In this document: piece by piece, positions 31,770 through 39,608 of the stretch | Position numbering within the stretch: position 1 is the stretch's first letter | Layout: every line of letters begins with the position of its first letter | Source of the DNA: Bacillota bacterium | GTDB taxonomy: Bacteria > Bacillota > Clostridia > Oscillospirales > Ruminococcaceae | Direction: 5' to 3' | NCBI GenBank assembly: GCA_023396225.1 | Contig: JAEWWT010000027.1 | Coordinates: 145,137 to 209,136, forward strand | Length of the DNA stretch: 64,000 bases | Position numbers and translations under genes: made by a program | Notes under the pieces: model-generated | Told to the model about the DNA's origin: nothing | Databases searched by the model: none | What the model saw: the letters and a program-made list of their open reading frames with translations, nothing else

Positions 31770-32675
31770 GTGAAACTTAGCAGTGCTAATTACCTGTTTA
31801 AACAGGGTTTAAGAAATGTATGGACAAACAGGATAATGTCATTTGCGTCATTCTGTATTCTTCTTGTATCATTGCTGATGATTGGATTTGCGGTATTGTT
31901 TACCCAGAATATCAATCTCTTTATCGGCAGCATTGAAGAAAAGAATGAGGTAGTTATTTTCCTTAACGATGATATTACAGACGAAATGATTGAAAAAATG
32001 GAAATCAAGCTCAAAGGTATGGATAACATAAAGGAAGTTGTTTTCTATTCAAAAGAGCAGGCATTTGCTGACCTGAAAGCCAATATGCAGAATGCAGAAG
32101 AGCTTTTCAATTATGTCGGTGAGGAAAGCCCTTTGCCTGATTCGTTTAAAATCAGAGTTACTGACATTTCAAAGATGAGCCCTACACTAATGGGTATAAA
32201 TGCACTTGAGGGTATAGATACGGTAAAAGCTCCTACTGACTTTATCAGTATTCTTACAGGACTTAAAAATATTACTACTATTATTTCAGGAACTGTTCTT
32301 GTTGCACTTATAATAATCTGCCTTGTAATTATCTCAAATGCAACAAGGGCAAGCGTTGATATAAGAAAACGTGAAATTGCAATCATGAAGTATGTCGGTG
32401 CAACAAACGCATTCATTAAGATTCCTTTCTTTGTAGAGGGTATGCTAATGGGTGTTATAGCAGGTGTTGCTTCTACATTCATCACATGGGGTTGTTACGA
32501 TAAGCTTTGTGAGATACTTGCTTCTGATTCAACGCTCTGGAACATCATGGGTATTTCGGGATTTATTCCTTTCAGTTCAATTGCACTTTTTGCAGCAGTA
32601 AGTTATATTGCTGCGGGAGCATTTATCGGTGCAATTGGTACAGTTCTCAGTACAAGAAAGTATGTTAAGGTCTGA
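31770..32675 (+). CDS. ftsX: Cell division permease-like protein FtsX
   Basis: A 301-residue protein with four membrane helices: one near the N-terminus (IMSFASFCILLVSLLMIGFAV) and three at the C-terminus. The long extracellular loop between helices 1 and 2 binds the partner hydrolase. The start MKLSSANYLFKQGLRNVWTN is typical and corresponds to GTG at 31770, 12 nt after AAAGG; a GTG at 31746 lacks a site. Together with ftsE and the following M23 gene it makes a complete activation module. Confidence 0.95.
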   Translation: MKLSSANYLFKQGLRNVWTNRIMSFASFCILLVSLLMIGFAVLFTQNINLFIGSIEEKNEVVIFLNDDITDEMIEKMEIKLKGMDNIKEVVFYSKEQAFADLKANMQNAEELFNYVGEESPLPDSFKIRVTDISKMSPTLMGINALEGIDTVKAPTDFISILTGLKNITTIISGTVLVALIIICLVIISNATRASVDIRKREIAIMKYVGATNAFIKIPFFVEGMLMGVIAGVASTFITWGCYDKLCEILASDSTLWNIMGISGFIPFSSIALFAAVSYIAAGAFIGAIGTVLSTRKYVKV

Positions 32676-32692
32676 TATGGAGGCGAAGCAGT

Positions 32693-33991
32693 ATGGGTAA
32701 TAAAATCAAACGTATTGTTGCTTCATGTCTGGCAGCATTAATTTGCATTACATGTTTTTGCTGGTCAGACGGTCTTGAGTATAGTATTTCAGCAGATACA
32801 ATGTCAGAACTTGAAGCAAAGCAAAAGGAACTTGCAAATCAGCGTAAAGATCTTGAAAGCAGTATGAGTGCAATCGAGGGTAAGGCTGAAGAGCAGGATG
32901 AGTATCTTGCGGAATATGATAAGAGAATGAAAATTCAGGAGCAGGAAATTGAAGTTGTCAAGGAGCAGCTTGCTTTGCTTGAAACTGATATTGAACAGCT
33001 CATTTCAGATATAGAACAGAAACAGATTGAGGTTGACAAGGGCATAGAGCAGTTTCGTAAAAGGCTTCGTGCTTTATATATATCAGGAAATGACAGTCTT
33101 GCATCTGTAATTGCAGGTTCAAATGACTTTTATGATATGCTGGCAAGAATGGAACTTGTTGAAAGAATTTCTGAGCATGACAATCAGATGATTGAGGATC
33201 TCAAGACAATGATTCAGGAACTTGAAACCTCAAAAACAGAACTTGAACAGGATCTTGCTGATCTTGAAGCAAAAAAGGCTGAACAGGAAAAAAATCTTGC
33301 CGAACTTCAGGAAACGTATAATAATCATGCAGAAACAAAAGCTATGTATGAAGCAAAACAGGCTGATTACGAAAAACGTTCTGATGAGATAGATGCGGAA
33401 GAAGCTCAAGTTGAGCAGGCTCTTCAGGAGGAGATCCGAAGGAAGCAGGAGGAACTTGAAAGAAAGCGTAAGGAAGAGGAAGAACGCAGACGTAAGGAAG
33501 AGGAACTCAGAAAGCAGCAGGCTGAGGCTAACGGGCAGCAATATGTTCCTGATAATACTCCTACAACGCCTTCCTATTCTGCAACAGGATTTATATGGCC
33601 TGTTCCTACTGTAAGGAACATGTCAGATAAATACGGAAACAGATGGATTGTTGAAGAACAGAGATATGACTTTCACAAGGGTATAGATATTACAAAGCCT
33701 GGCTGCGGAGGAAGCGAAATTGTTGCGGCAGCAGCGGGAACAGTGATTACAGCGGCAAACACAGGTAATGGTTACGGATACCATGTTGTTATTGACCACG
33801 GCGACAAGATTTCCACACTTTATGGTCATTGCAGCAGTCTTGCAGTAAGCGCAGGGCAGGAAGTCACACAAGGACAGGTTATAGGCTACATAGGAAGTAC
33901 AGGTTATTCTTATGGTAATCATCTTCATTTTGAAGTCAGAATTAATGGACAGCATACTGACCCGCTGAACTATGTTTCAGTAAACAATTAA
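32693..33991 (+). CDS. EnvC-like M23 murein hydrolase (activator) with coiled coil
   Basis: A 432-residue secreted protein. Signal peptide (to about residue 34), then a long coiled coil (about 38-285, rich in Glu, Lys and Gln), then an M23 domain. Metal-binding residues of LytM enzymes are present: HKGIDITKPG (His and Asp) and HLHFEVR (last His), so it may be an active D,D-endopeptidase rather than only an activator. The position after ftsEX matches FtsX-controlled hydrolases such as PcsB and CwlO. ATG follows GGAGGCG. Confidence 0.93.
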   Translation: MGNKIKRIVASCLAALICITCFCWSDGLEYSISADTMSELEAKQKELANQRKDLESSMSAIEGKAEEQDEYLAEYDKRMKIQEQEIEVVKEQLALLETDIEQLISDIEQKQIEVDKGIEQFRKRLRALYISGNDSLASVIAGSNDFYDMLARMELVERISEHDNQMIEDLKTMIQELETSKTELEQDLADLEAKKAEQEKNLAELQETYNNHAETKAMYEAKQADYEKRSDEIDAEEAQVEQALQEEIRRKQEELERKRKEEEERRRKEEELRKQQAEANGQQYVPDNTPTTPSYSATGFIWPVPTVRNMSDKYGNRWIVEEQRYDFHKGIDITKPGCGGSEIVAAAAGTVITAANTGNGYGYHVVIDHGDKISTLYGHCSSLAVSAGQEVTQGQVIGYIGSTGYSYGNHLHFEVRINGQHTDPLNYVSVNN

Positions 33992-34010
33992 TCAGAGAGG
34001 TTTCATTATA

Positions 34011-35225
34011 ATGAACAAAAAATTATCGCTTGGTGTAACAATAGGATTGATGGCACTTACTGCGGCGGTTACATTTATTATTACCTATAATTATTCACTG
34101 GGCGTTTTCAATGAGAAGGTAAAGAGCGTTTCCGAAAAGGAAGGCTTTTATACAAAGCTTGCAGAGCTTGATAAGTATGTAAGGGCCAATTACTTTACAG
34201 ATCTTAATGAAGAAGATCTTCTTAAAGGAATCATAACAGGTTATATCTCCGGTCTTGATGATCCTTATGCAACATATTATACAGAAGAAGAATATGCAGC
34301 ACTTTCTCAGAAAGAAACCGGAGTAGCAACAGGTCTTGGGTTTAATTATAAACGTGAAGAAAGCGGATATATCGTGATTACCGACGTTACAGAGAGTACT
34401 TCTGCTGCTGATAGGGGACTTGTTGCAGGGGATGTTATCACTGCTGTAAACAATACTGACGTAATTGCATTTGAGGGCGGATATGATGCGGCTGTAAAGC
34501 TGTTTACCTGTGCAGAGGGAACAAAGGTAAAATTACATATCAAGCGTATTACAACTGAAGGAATTGCAGAGTTTTTCTCAATTGATGTTATTTCTTCAAC
34601 AACTGAAATAGTTTCTGTAACAAGTCATATGATAGATACAAGAGGATATATAAAAATATCTTCATTTAACGATAAAACACCTGAACAGTTCAAGACACAG
34701 TTGGATACAATTCTGTCACAGGGCGCAACATCACTGATACTTGATTTAAGGGGCAACTCAAGCGAAAGAGTTTCAGCAATGGGTGATACTGTTGACTATC
34801 TTTTGGGAGCAGGGCAGATTGTAACTGCAAAGTATAAGGATAAGAGCGAAGTAATTGTTGAAACTACTGAGGCAAATCAGGTTAAGCTTCCTATGGTTGT
34901 TCTTGTTGATAACAATACTGCAAGCTGCGGAGAACTCTTTGCTTTTGCACTAAGGGATAATGCAGGGGCACAGACCGTTGGCATGACTACTTTTGGTAAG
35001 GGCGTAATGCAGGTTACAAACAAGCTTACAGACGGAAGTGCTGTAAGAATATCTGTTGCCGTTCTCCAGACAGAAAAAAGCGGTGACTTTAACGGTGTCG
35101 GAATGAAACCGCAGTTTGAAGTTGCATTGCCTCCGGATGTGACACTTTCAGATTTAACTGAAGAAAACCATGACAGGGATACACAGCTTCAGAAAGCAAT
35201 TGAAGTTGCTGATACAATACAATAA
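34011..35225 (+). CDS. S41-family C-terminal processing protease (CtpA-like)
   Basis: A 404-residue membrane-anchored serine protease. N-terminal helix (about residues 7-28), PDZ domain (YIVITDVTESTSAADRGLVAGD), then the S41 core with the serine in NNTASCGELFAFAL and the lysine in TFGKGVMQ. It cuts exported proteins near the C-terminus. In Firmicutes it regularly follows ftsEX and an M23 gene, so it may process the neighbouring hydrolase. AGAGAGG is upstream of the ATG. Confidence 0.93.
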   Translation: MNKKLSLGVTIGLMALTAAVTFIITYNYSLGVFNEKVKSVSEKEGFYTKLAELDKYVRANYFTDLNEEDLLKGIITGYISGLDDPYATYYTEEEYAALSQKETGVATGLGFNYKREESGYIVITDVTESTSAADRGLVAGDVITAVNNTDVIAFEGGYDAAVKLFTCAEGTKVKLHIKRITTEGIAEFFSIDVISSTTEIVSVTSHMIDTRGYIKISSFNDKTPEQFKTQLDTILSQGATSLILDLRGNSSERVSAMGDTVDYLLGAGQIVTAKYKDKSEVIVETTEANQVKLPMVVLVDNNTASCGELFAFALRDNAGAQTVGMTTFGKGVMQVTNKLTDGSAVRISVAVLQTEKSGDFNGVGMKPQFEVALPPDVTLSDLTEENHDRDTQLQKAIEVADTIQ

Positions 35226-35246
35226 AACAGTTAAAGGAGATTTATA

Positions 35247-35555
35247 ATGATTGATCATTTGAGGTGGCCGTATATAGTTGTTCTACTTCTTATAACAGCA
35301 GGGCTTGTTATGGATGGAATCACATTTGCAAAGCTTAAAACTCTGGAGGGCAAGGAGCTTGCCGAATATGCCACAACTTTTGTAAAGTTTTATAAGATTG
35401 TAATAAATGTATTTTTTGCAGCAGTATTCATTTGGATTATTATTAACAGCAAAATGCTGCCTGTCTATCTGATTATATTTGGTTTACTGGCTGTTTTATT
35501 GATTGCTGATTCGGTTATTAGTCTGATTATTAAAATGAAATACAGAGTGAAGTGA
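35247..35555 (+). CDS. Small three-helix membrane protein
   Basis: A 102-residue protein with three hydrophobic segments (about residues 6-24, 45-65 and 70-96) and a basic C-terminus. I recognise no family. AAAGGAGA precedes the ATG. It begins 21 nt after the protease gene and is followed by a helical-repeat gene after only a few bases, so it is probably in the ftsEX operon. Confidence 0.6.
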   Translation: MIDHLRWPYIVVLLLITAGLVMDGITFAKLKTLEGKELAEYATTFVKFYKIVINVFFAAVFIWIIINSKMLPVYLIIFGLLAVLLIADSVISLIIKMKYRVK

Positions 35556-35559
35556 TATT

Positions 35560-36204
35560 TTGTTTGGGCAGAAAAATTATTATAAGGAATCACTGAAAAT
35601 TCTTGCAGAACAGGGCTACTCTGATGAATATGTTGAAGAACTGAAAAAAGGCATTGCCGCTTCAAAGGGTACCAAGGCAGCGGAGGGTATATGCAATCTG
35701 ACTAACGCGTATATTTTCAGGGGTGAGCTGTCAGAAGCGGTCAAAGCATTTGAGAATGTGGAAATGAAAAGGCTCAAGCCTTATATAGCAGGTATTCTTG
35801 CAGGTAACATGATGTTATGTCTGTTCATTCTTAATAAATTCAAGGAAGTAGACGAGCTTTTTGAAAAGTATAACGATATGATTTTGCGTGATAATTCCGT
35901 TGTGATGAAGCGTTCCCTTGCTATTCATGAGCATATTCGCAAGAGATATGAAAACTCTGTTACTATACTTATAAAAATCATAGATGAAGCTGATCCGAGA
36001 GATACTATGTTTGTGGATATATGCCTTATAAAATCATTTTTGCGCCTGGATATGTACGAAAGGGCGTTTGAATTTTCAAAGGGGCTTGACAGATATAACA
36101 ATAAGAACGAGCTTACAGATGAAGTCACAAAGCTAAGAAAAAAGATTTTTGACAACCTGAGTGCAGAAAACAAGGTTAAGATGATAAAAAAACGTGTTAA
36201 ATAA
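35560..36204 (+). CDS. Helical repeat (TPR-like) protein of unknown function
   Basis: A 214-residue soluble protein that is almost all helical, with TPR-like pairs such as AYIFRGELSEAVKAFENVEM and CLIKSFLRLDMYERAFEFSK. I recognise no family. The start is probably TTG at 35560 after a weak GAAGTGA site; no better start lies close. It is the last gene of the apparent ftsEX unit, which ends in a strong terminator. Confidence 0.6.
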   Translation: MFGQKNYYKESLKILAEQGYSDEYVEELKKGIAASKGTKAAEGICNLTNAYIFRGELSEAVKAFENVEMKRLKPYIAGILAGNMMLCLFILNKFKEVDELFEKYNDMILRDNSVVMKRSLAIHEHIRKRYENSVTILIKIIDEADPRDTMFVDICLIKSFLRLDMYERAFEFSKGLDRYNNKNELTDEVTKLRKKIFDNLSAENKVKMIKKRVK

Positions 36205-36205
36205 A

Positions 36206-36248
36206 ACATCCGCACACCGTGCAGCAAGCATGGTGTGCGGATGTTTTT
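36206..36248 (+). terminator. Terminator of the ftsEX unit
   Basis: ACATCCGCACACC and GGTGTGCGGATGT form a perfect 13-bp stem, followed by TTTT. Confidence 0.95.
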
Positions 36249-36395
36249 AACAGCATGAAAAAAAGCGCATATTATGTATTACAATTCCCCTATCAATTTT
36301 ATTCAGTAATGTATTTTTTAAATTCATTACGTCAACAATATAATTGAACACCGTTTATTTGGTGATGATATTACTGTAAATAGGAGTTGTTAAAA

Positions 36396-36758
36396 GTGTC
36401 AGTAAAAAGGGGAGAGATTTATTACGCTGATCTAAGTCCTGTCATAGGATCGGAACAGGGCGGTGTCAGACCTGTGCTTATCGTTCAGAATGATGTCGGT
36501 AATAAACATAGCCCGACAGTCATTGCAGCAGCTATTACAAGCCAGCGGGAAAAAGCAAAGCTGCCTACTCACATTGAACTTGATGCGTCAGCCTGTGGTC
36601 TATCAAAAGACAGTATTGTTCTTCTTGAACAAATTCGTACTATAGATAAAAAAAGACTAAAAGAGCGCATGGGTGAGATAGCTCCACCTGCAATGAATCA
36701 GGTAAATACCGCTTTATCAATTAGTTTTGGCCTTGGTGGGGATAATTCTGTTACATAG
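36396..36758 (+). CDS. MazF/PemK-type toxin (EndoA-like endoribonuclease)
   Basis: A 120-residue MazF/PemK protein. The family segments are RGEIYYADLSPVIGSEQGGVRPVLIVQND in parts, then TVIAAAITSQREKAKLPTHI and SIVLLEQIRTIDKKRLKERM. It should cut single-stranded mRNA at short motifs. There is no MazE-like antitoxin frame in the 190 bp upstream, so it is an orphan here. The GTG at 36396 is 11 nt from AGGAG; a TTG at 36387 is too close. Confidence 0.92.
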   Translation: MSVKRGEIYYADLSPVIGSEQGGVRPVLIVQNDVGNKHSPTVIAAAITSQREKAKLPTHIELDASACGLSKDSIVLLEQIRTIDKKRLKERMGEIAPPAMNQVNTALSISFGLGGDNSVT

Positions 36759-36810
36759 ATACCTTGCAAGCTGGAAACCCCAACAGCTATTGTCATCTAT
36801 GTAACATCAC

Positions 36811-36843
36811 AAAACCCTTTCTTTTAAGAAAGGGTTTTCTTAT
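36811..36843 (+). terminator. Terminator after mazF
   Basis: AAACCCTTTC and GAAAGGGTTT arms with a 6-nt loop, then TCTT. Confidence 0.85.
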
Positions 36844-36846
36844 AGC

Positions 36847-36880
36847 AAAACAAAAACGCCGGAACTATTGCTCCGACGCT
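36847..36880 (-). terminator. Terminator of the tRNA operon
   Basis: On the minus strand GCGTCGGA pairs with TTCCGGCG (with G-T pairs), followed by TTTTTGTTTT. It ends the Val-Asp-Phe-Gly tRNA transcript. Confidence 0.8.
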
Positions 36881-36886
36881 CTTTTA

Positions 36887-36962
36887 TGGAGCGGATTACG
36901 AGGCTCGAACTCGCTACCTCCACCTTGGCAAGGTGGCGCTCTACCAGATGAGCTAAATCCGC
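36887..36962 (-). tRNA. tRNA-Gly (anticodon GCC)
   Basis: Acceptor arms GCGGATT and AATCCGC, D-arm TAGCTCATCTGGTAGAGC, anticodon loop CTTGCCAAG reading GCC, T-arm with GTTCGAGCC. The CCA end is encoded (36887-36889). Last tRNA of a four-gene minus-strand cluster. Confidence 0.97.
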
Positions 36963-37013
36963 AGAAATGCAGGTTATATCAGCATTATTACACCAATTAA
37001 ACCTGCACCTTAA

Positions 37014-37090
37014 TGGTGCCTCCGGACGGAATCGAACCATCGACACGGGGATTTTCAGTCCCCTGCTCTACCGACTGAGCTACAGAGGCA
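37014..37090 (-). tRNA. tRNA-Phe (anticodon GAA)
   Basis: Acceptor TGCCTCT/GGAGGCA, D-arm TAGCTCAGTCGGTAGAGC, anticodon loop ACTGAAAATC reading GAA, T-arm GGTTCGATTCC, and encoded CCA. Confidence 0.97.
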
Positions 37091-37092
37091 AA

Positions 37093-37169
37093 TGGCGACC
37101 TGGATGGGACTCGAACCCACGACCTCCGCCGTGACAGGGCGGCGTTCTAACCAACTGAACTACCAGGCC
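37093..37169 (-). tRNA. tRNA-Asp (anticodon GTC)
   Basis: Acceptor GGCCTGG/CCAGGTC (one G-T pair), D-arm TAGTTCAGTTGGTTAGAAC, anticodon loop CCTGTCACG reading GTC, T-arm GGGTTCGAGTCCC, encoded CCA. Confidence 0.97.
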
Positions 37170-37174
37170 ATAAG

Positions 37175-37252
37175 TGGTGGGAACAATAGGGCTCGAACCT
37201 ATGACCCTCTGCTTGTAAGGCAGATGCTCTCCCAGCTGAGCTATGCTCCCAC
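37175..37252 (-). tRNA. tRNA-Val (anticodon TAC)
   Basis: First gene of the cluster. Acceptor GTGGGAG/TTCCCAC, D-arm TAGCTCAGCTGGGAGAGC, anticodon loop CTTACAAG reading TAC, T-arm GGTTCGAGCCC, encoded CCA. Confidence 0.97.
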
Positions 37253-37296
37253 TTAACTTCGCTTTAGAAATTGTTTCATCATCAAGCGACTTATTT

Positions 37297-37325
37297 ATTT
37301 TACAATACTTGTCCAAAAAAGTCAA
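37297..37325 (-). promoter_or_regulatory. Promoter of the tRNA operon
   Basis: Minus strand TTGACT and TAAAAT separated by 17 bp, about 45 bp before tRNA-Val. Confidence 0.8.
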
Positions 37326-37514
37326 TACATATTTTTCGTAATTTACAATTTCGTAACATTTTGAGATATATGCAATAAAAATGCGTTTTTGTGACGCACC
37401 AAGTGTTGCACTCATACAAAGATACTTTGTGTTCTATTTACTTTAGTTTGCTATTATGTTATTATTGTATCTGAGAGAAACCATTGAATACATAGGTGAG
37501 AAAGGAATCTAATT

Positions 37515-38393
37515 ATGAAAAAGAATTTATTAAAAAGTCTTGCTATTCTTCTTGCACTTCCTGTTATGGCACTTACAGGATGTTCCTCCAACACTGCAGA
37601 TGAAGTTATAAACGAAACTACAACTGCCGCTGCTGAAACAACAACAGAAGCTGTTGCTTCTGAAACAACTGCTGCAGGTGCAGATGAGTCTTTACAGAAG
37701 GTCCTTGATTCAGGAAAACTCGTTCTCGGACTTGATGCAACATTCAAACCAATGGGTTATACAGATGAAAATGACAATATTGTTGGCTTTGATATTGATG
37801 TAGCTAAGGAAGTTGCTTCAAGAATGGGCGTTGAACTTGTTCTCCAGCCAATCAACTGGGATACAAAGGAACAGGATCTTAACGCTGGAAATATTGACTG
37901 CATATGGAACGGCATGTCCATCAACCCTTCAAGAGCAGAGGCTATGAATCTTTCTGAACCTTACATGAACAATGAAATGGCTTTCGTTGTAAAGAACGGC
38001 AGCGAAATTGCTTCACAGGCTGACCTTGCAGGAAAGACAGTAGCAGTTCAGAACGGCTCTTCAGCAAAGGATATACTTGATGCGGCAGGACTTGATATAA
38101 CTATAGTACCTCTTTCAACAAACGTTGAATGTTTACAGCAGCTTGAACTTGATCTTGCAGATGCTGTATTTATGGATTCAGTTGTTGCTAACTATGAAAT
38201 TACAACAGGAGGCAAGGATTACACTGTTCTTGCAGACGGACTTGAAAGCGAAGAATATGCAATTGGATTCAGAAAAAATGATCAGGCTCTCAGAGATGAA
38301 GTACAGAAGACACTTTCTGAAATGAAGGCAGACGGAAAACTTGCTGAAATTTCTATTAAGTGGTTTGGTTCAGATGTTACAACAGTAAAGTAA
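37515..38393 (+). CDS. Amino-acid ABC transporter substrate-binding lipoprotein
   Basis: A 292-residue lipoprotein. Signal peptide with lipobox ALTGC (Cys23), a Thr/Ala/Glu-rich linker (to about 60), and a type II periplasmic-binding fold: LVLGLDATFKPMGYTDENDN, NIVGFDIDVAKEVASRMGVE, NGMSINPSRAEAMNLSEPY. The pattern is that of polar amino acid binding proteins. No permease or ATPase gene follows; a terminator does. It must use a transporter encoded elsewhere. ATG follows AAAGGAATC. Confidence 0.92.
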   Translation: MKKNLLKSLAILLALPVMALTGCSSNTADEVINETTTAAAETTTEAVASETTAAGADESLQKVLDSGKLVLGLDATFKPMGYTDENDNIVGFDIDVAKEVASRMGVELVLQPINWDTKEQDLNAGNIDCIWNGMSINPSRAEAMNLSEPYMNNEMAFVVKNGSEIASQADLAGKTVAVQNGSSAKDILDAAGLDITIVPLSTNVECLQQLELDLADAVFMDSVVANYEITTGGKDYTVLADGLESEEYAIGFRKNDQALRDEVQKTLSEMKADGKLAEISIKWFGSDVTTVK

Positions 38394-38418
38394 TATTTGT
38401 AATACTTTTAGAAAACAT

Positions 38419-38458
38419 AAAAGCTCTCCGATTATTATCACGGGGAGCTTTTATTTGT
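38419..38458. terminator. Bidirectional terminator
   Basis: AAAAGCTCTCCG and CGGGGAGCTTTT arms between convergent genes, with T- and A-rich flanks. Confidence 0.85.
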
Positions 38459-38903
38459 TTTCAGAAGGTTCAGATGAATTCCCTTCTAACTGGTTTAAAA
38501 GAACATTTATATTTTCAACGGTCTTTCTATTAAAAAAATGTTCTATTTTCTCAACCTGTTCAAGTTCATCATCTGATTTATTTATGTAGCAGAGAAGCCT
38601 GTTGAGAACACTGTGCCTTTTTAAAAGATACTCTCCCATTTCAATTCCATCATCAGAAAGACAGACATACCCGTATTTTTCATAGTAAAGATACCCCAGA
38701 TTAGTTAGCCCTGCGACCATTTTTGATGCTGATGATGCTTTTACATTTAGGTTTTCCGCAAGCTTATGTATCCTCACAACTTTTTCTGTTCTGAGAATAC
38801 GATATATCATTTCAAGATAATCCTCCATTGAAGGGGTTAATTGACTGTCCTTTGCAGAAATATTTCCGTTAAATGTATGAAATTGAGCTTTTTCAGAAAT
38901 CAT
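38451..38903 (-). CDS. DtxR/MntR-family metal-dependent regulator
   Basis: A 150-residue protein with an N-terminal winged helix (TPSMEDYLEMIYRILRTEKV, HKLAENLNVKASSASKMVAG, GYLYYEKYGYVCLSDDGIEM) and the dimerisation/metal domain (LLKRHSVLNRLLCYI, VEKIEHFFNRKTVENINVLL). It lacks an SH3 domain, as MntR does. It probably senses Fe2+ or Mn2+. It is divergent from feoA, a natural target, with a MITE-like element in between. GAAGG precedes the ATG. Confidence 0.9.
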   Translation of the reverse strand: MISEKAQFHTFNGNISAKDSQLTPSMEDYLEMIYRILRTEKVVRIHKLAENLNVKASSASKMVAGLTNLGYLYYEKYGYVCLSDDGIEMGEYLLKRHSVLNRLLCYINKSDDELEQVEKIEHFFNRKTVENINVLLNQLEGNSSEPSENK

Positions 38904-38997
38904 ATCGCACCTTCCGGCAAAAAAGTTCGTAACAAAAGTATAGTTATATCATAATATGTGTTGAGAAAGAAAGTTTCTCTGAACTAAAGTTGATTTA

Positions 38998-39108
38998 GGG
39001 CAATACCGCACAAAGTCTCAGGCTACGTTTTGACGATTTGAGAAACAGAGAAAATACATTATTGAGCCTGTTTTGAAAATCGACAGAAACGTATTGCGCG
39101 GTATTCCC
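38998..39108. mobile_element. MITE-like element with terminal inverted repeats
   Basis: GGGCAATACCGCACAA at the left end matches the reverse complement of the right end, GGGAATACCGCGCAA, with one indel and one mismatch. Homology of the two halves continues inward more weakly (CGTTTTGACGATTT against CGTTTCTGTCGATTT). The roughly 111-bp unit has no coding capacity and is flanked by TA on both sides (TTTA before, TTAG after). It lies in the divergent dtxR-feoA control region. Confidence 0.7.
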
Positions 39109-39148
39109 TTAGTTACTATATTAATATTATTCGAGGTGCAATAAAAAT

Positions 39149-39379
39149 ATGAATTTGGAAAGAACTTTAAATACACTTTCAGCAGGGGAAAGAGCTGTTG
39201 TAAAGGCTGTTAATATAAACGGAGCAATGAAAAGAAGATTATTTGATCTAGGGCTTATTCCTGGCACAGAAGTATCGTGCATGTTAAGAAGTCCTCTTGG
39301 AGATCCGGTTGCGTTCCTTATAAGAGGAGCAGTAATTGCGTTAAGAACAGAAGATTCATCTAATATAGTACTTACATAG
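39149..39379 (+). CDS. feoA: FeoA-domain protein
   Basis: A 76-residue SH3-like FeoA protein (TLSAGERAVVKAVNINGAMK, RRLFDLGLIPGTEVSCMLRS, GDPVAFLIRGAVIALR). FeoA supports the ferrous-iron transporter FeoB. No feoB follows: a strong terminator lies 9 nt after the stop. It is divergent from a DtxR-like regulator. The ATG follows CGAGGTGC. Confidence 0.92.
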   Translation: MNLERTLNTLSAGERAVVKAVNINGAMKRRLFDLGLIPGTEVSCMLRSPLGDPVAFLIRGAVIALRTEDSSNIVLT

Positions 39380-39387
39380 TTGAATTA

Positions 39388-39431
39388 AACCCTGACCATG
39401 CTAAAAATTAAGCATGGTCAGGGTTTTTTTA
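39388..39431 (+). terminator. Terminator after feoA
   Basis: AACCCTGACCATGCT and AGCATGGTCAGGGTT form a 15-bp stem, then a T tract. Confidence 0.97.
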
Positions 39432-39536
39432 TGGCAATGGCAAGGTAATAATTCTAAAATTTTCCTTAATAGTACATTATAGTTATAAAACGTGCAAATA
39501 AGCAATAATAGTTAGTTAAAATTAACAACATTTAAA

Positions 39537-39565
39537 TTGACATATTAAGAAAAGTGTGTTAAGAT
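39537..39565 (+). promoter_or_regulatory. Promoter of chemoreceptor gene 1
   Basis: TTGACA (39537-39542) and TAAGAT (39560-39565) with 17 bp between. Confidence 0.7.
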
Positions 39566-39608
39566 AACGATAAATATATAAATGTTATATATAAAGGGAG
39601 CATGAAAT

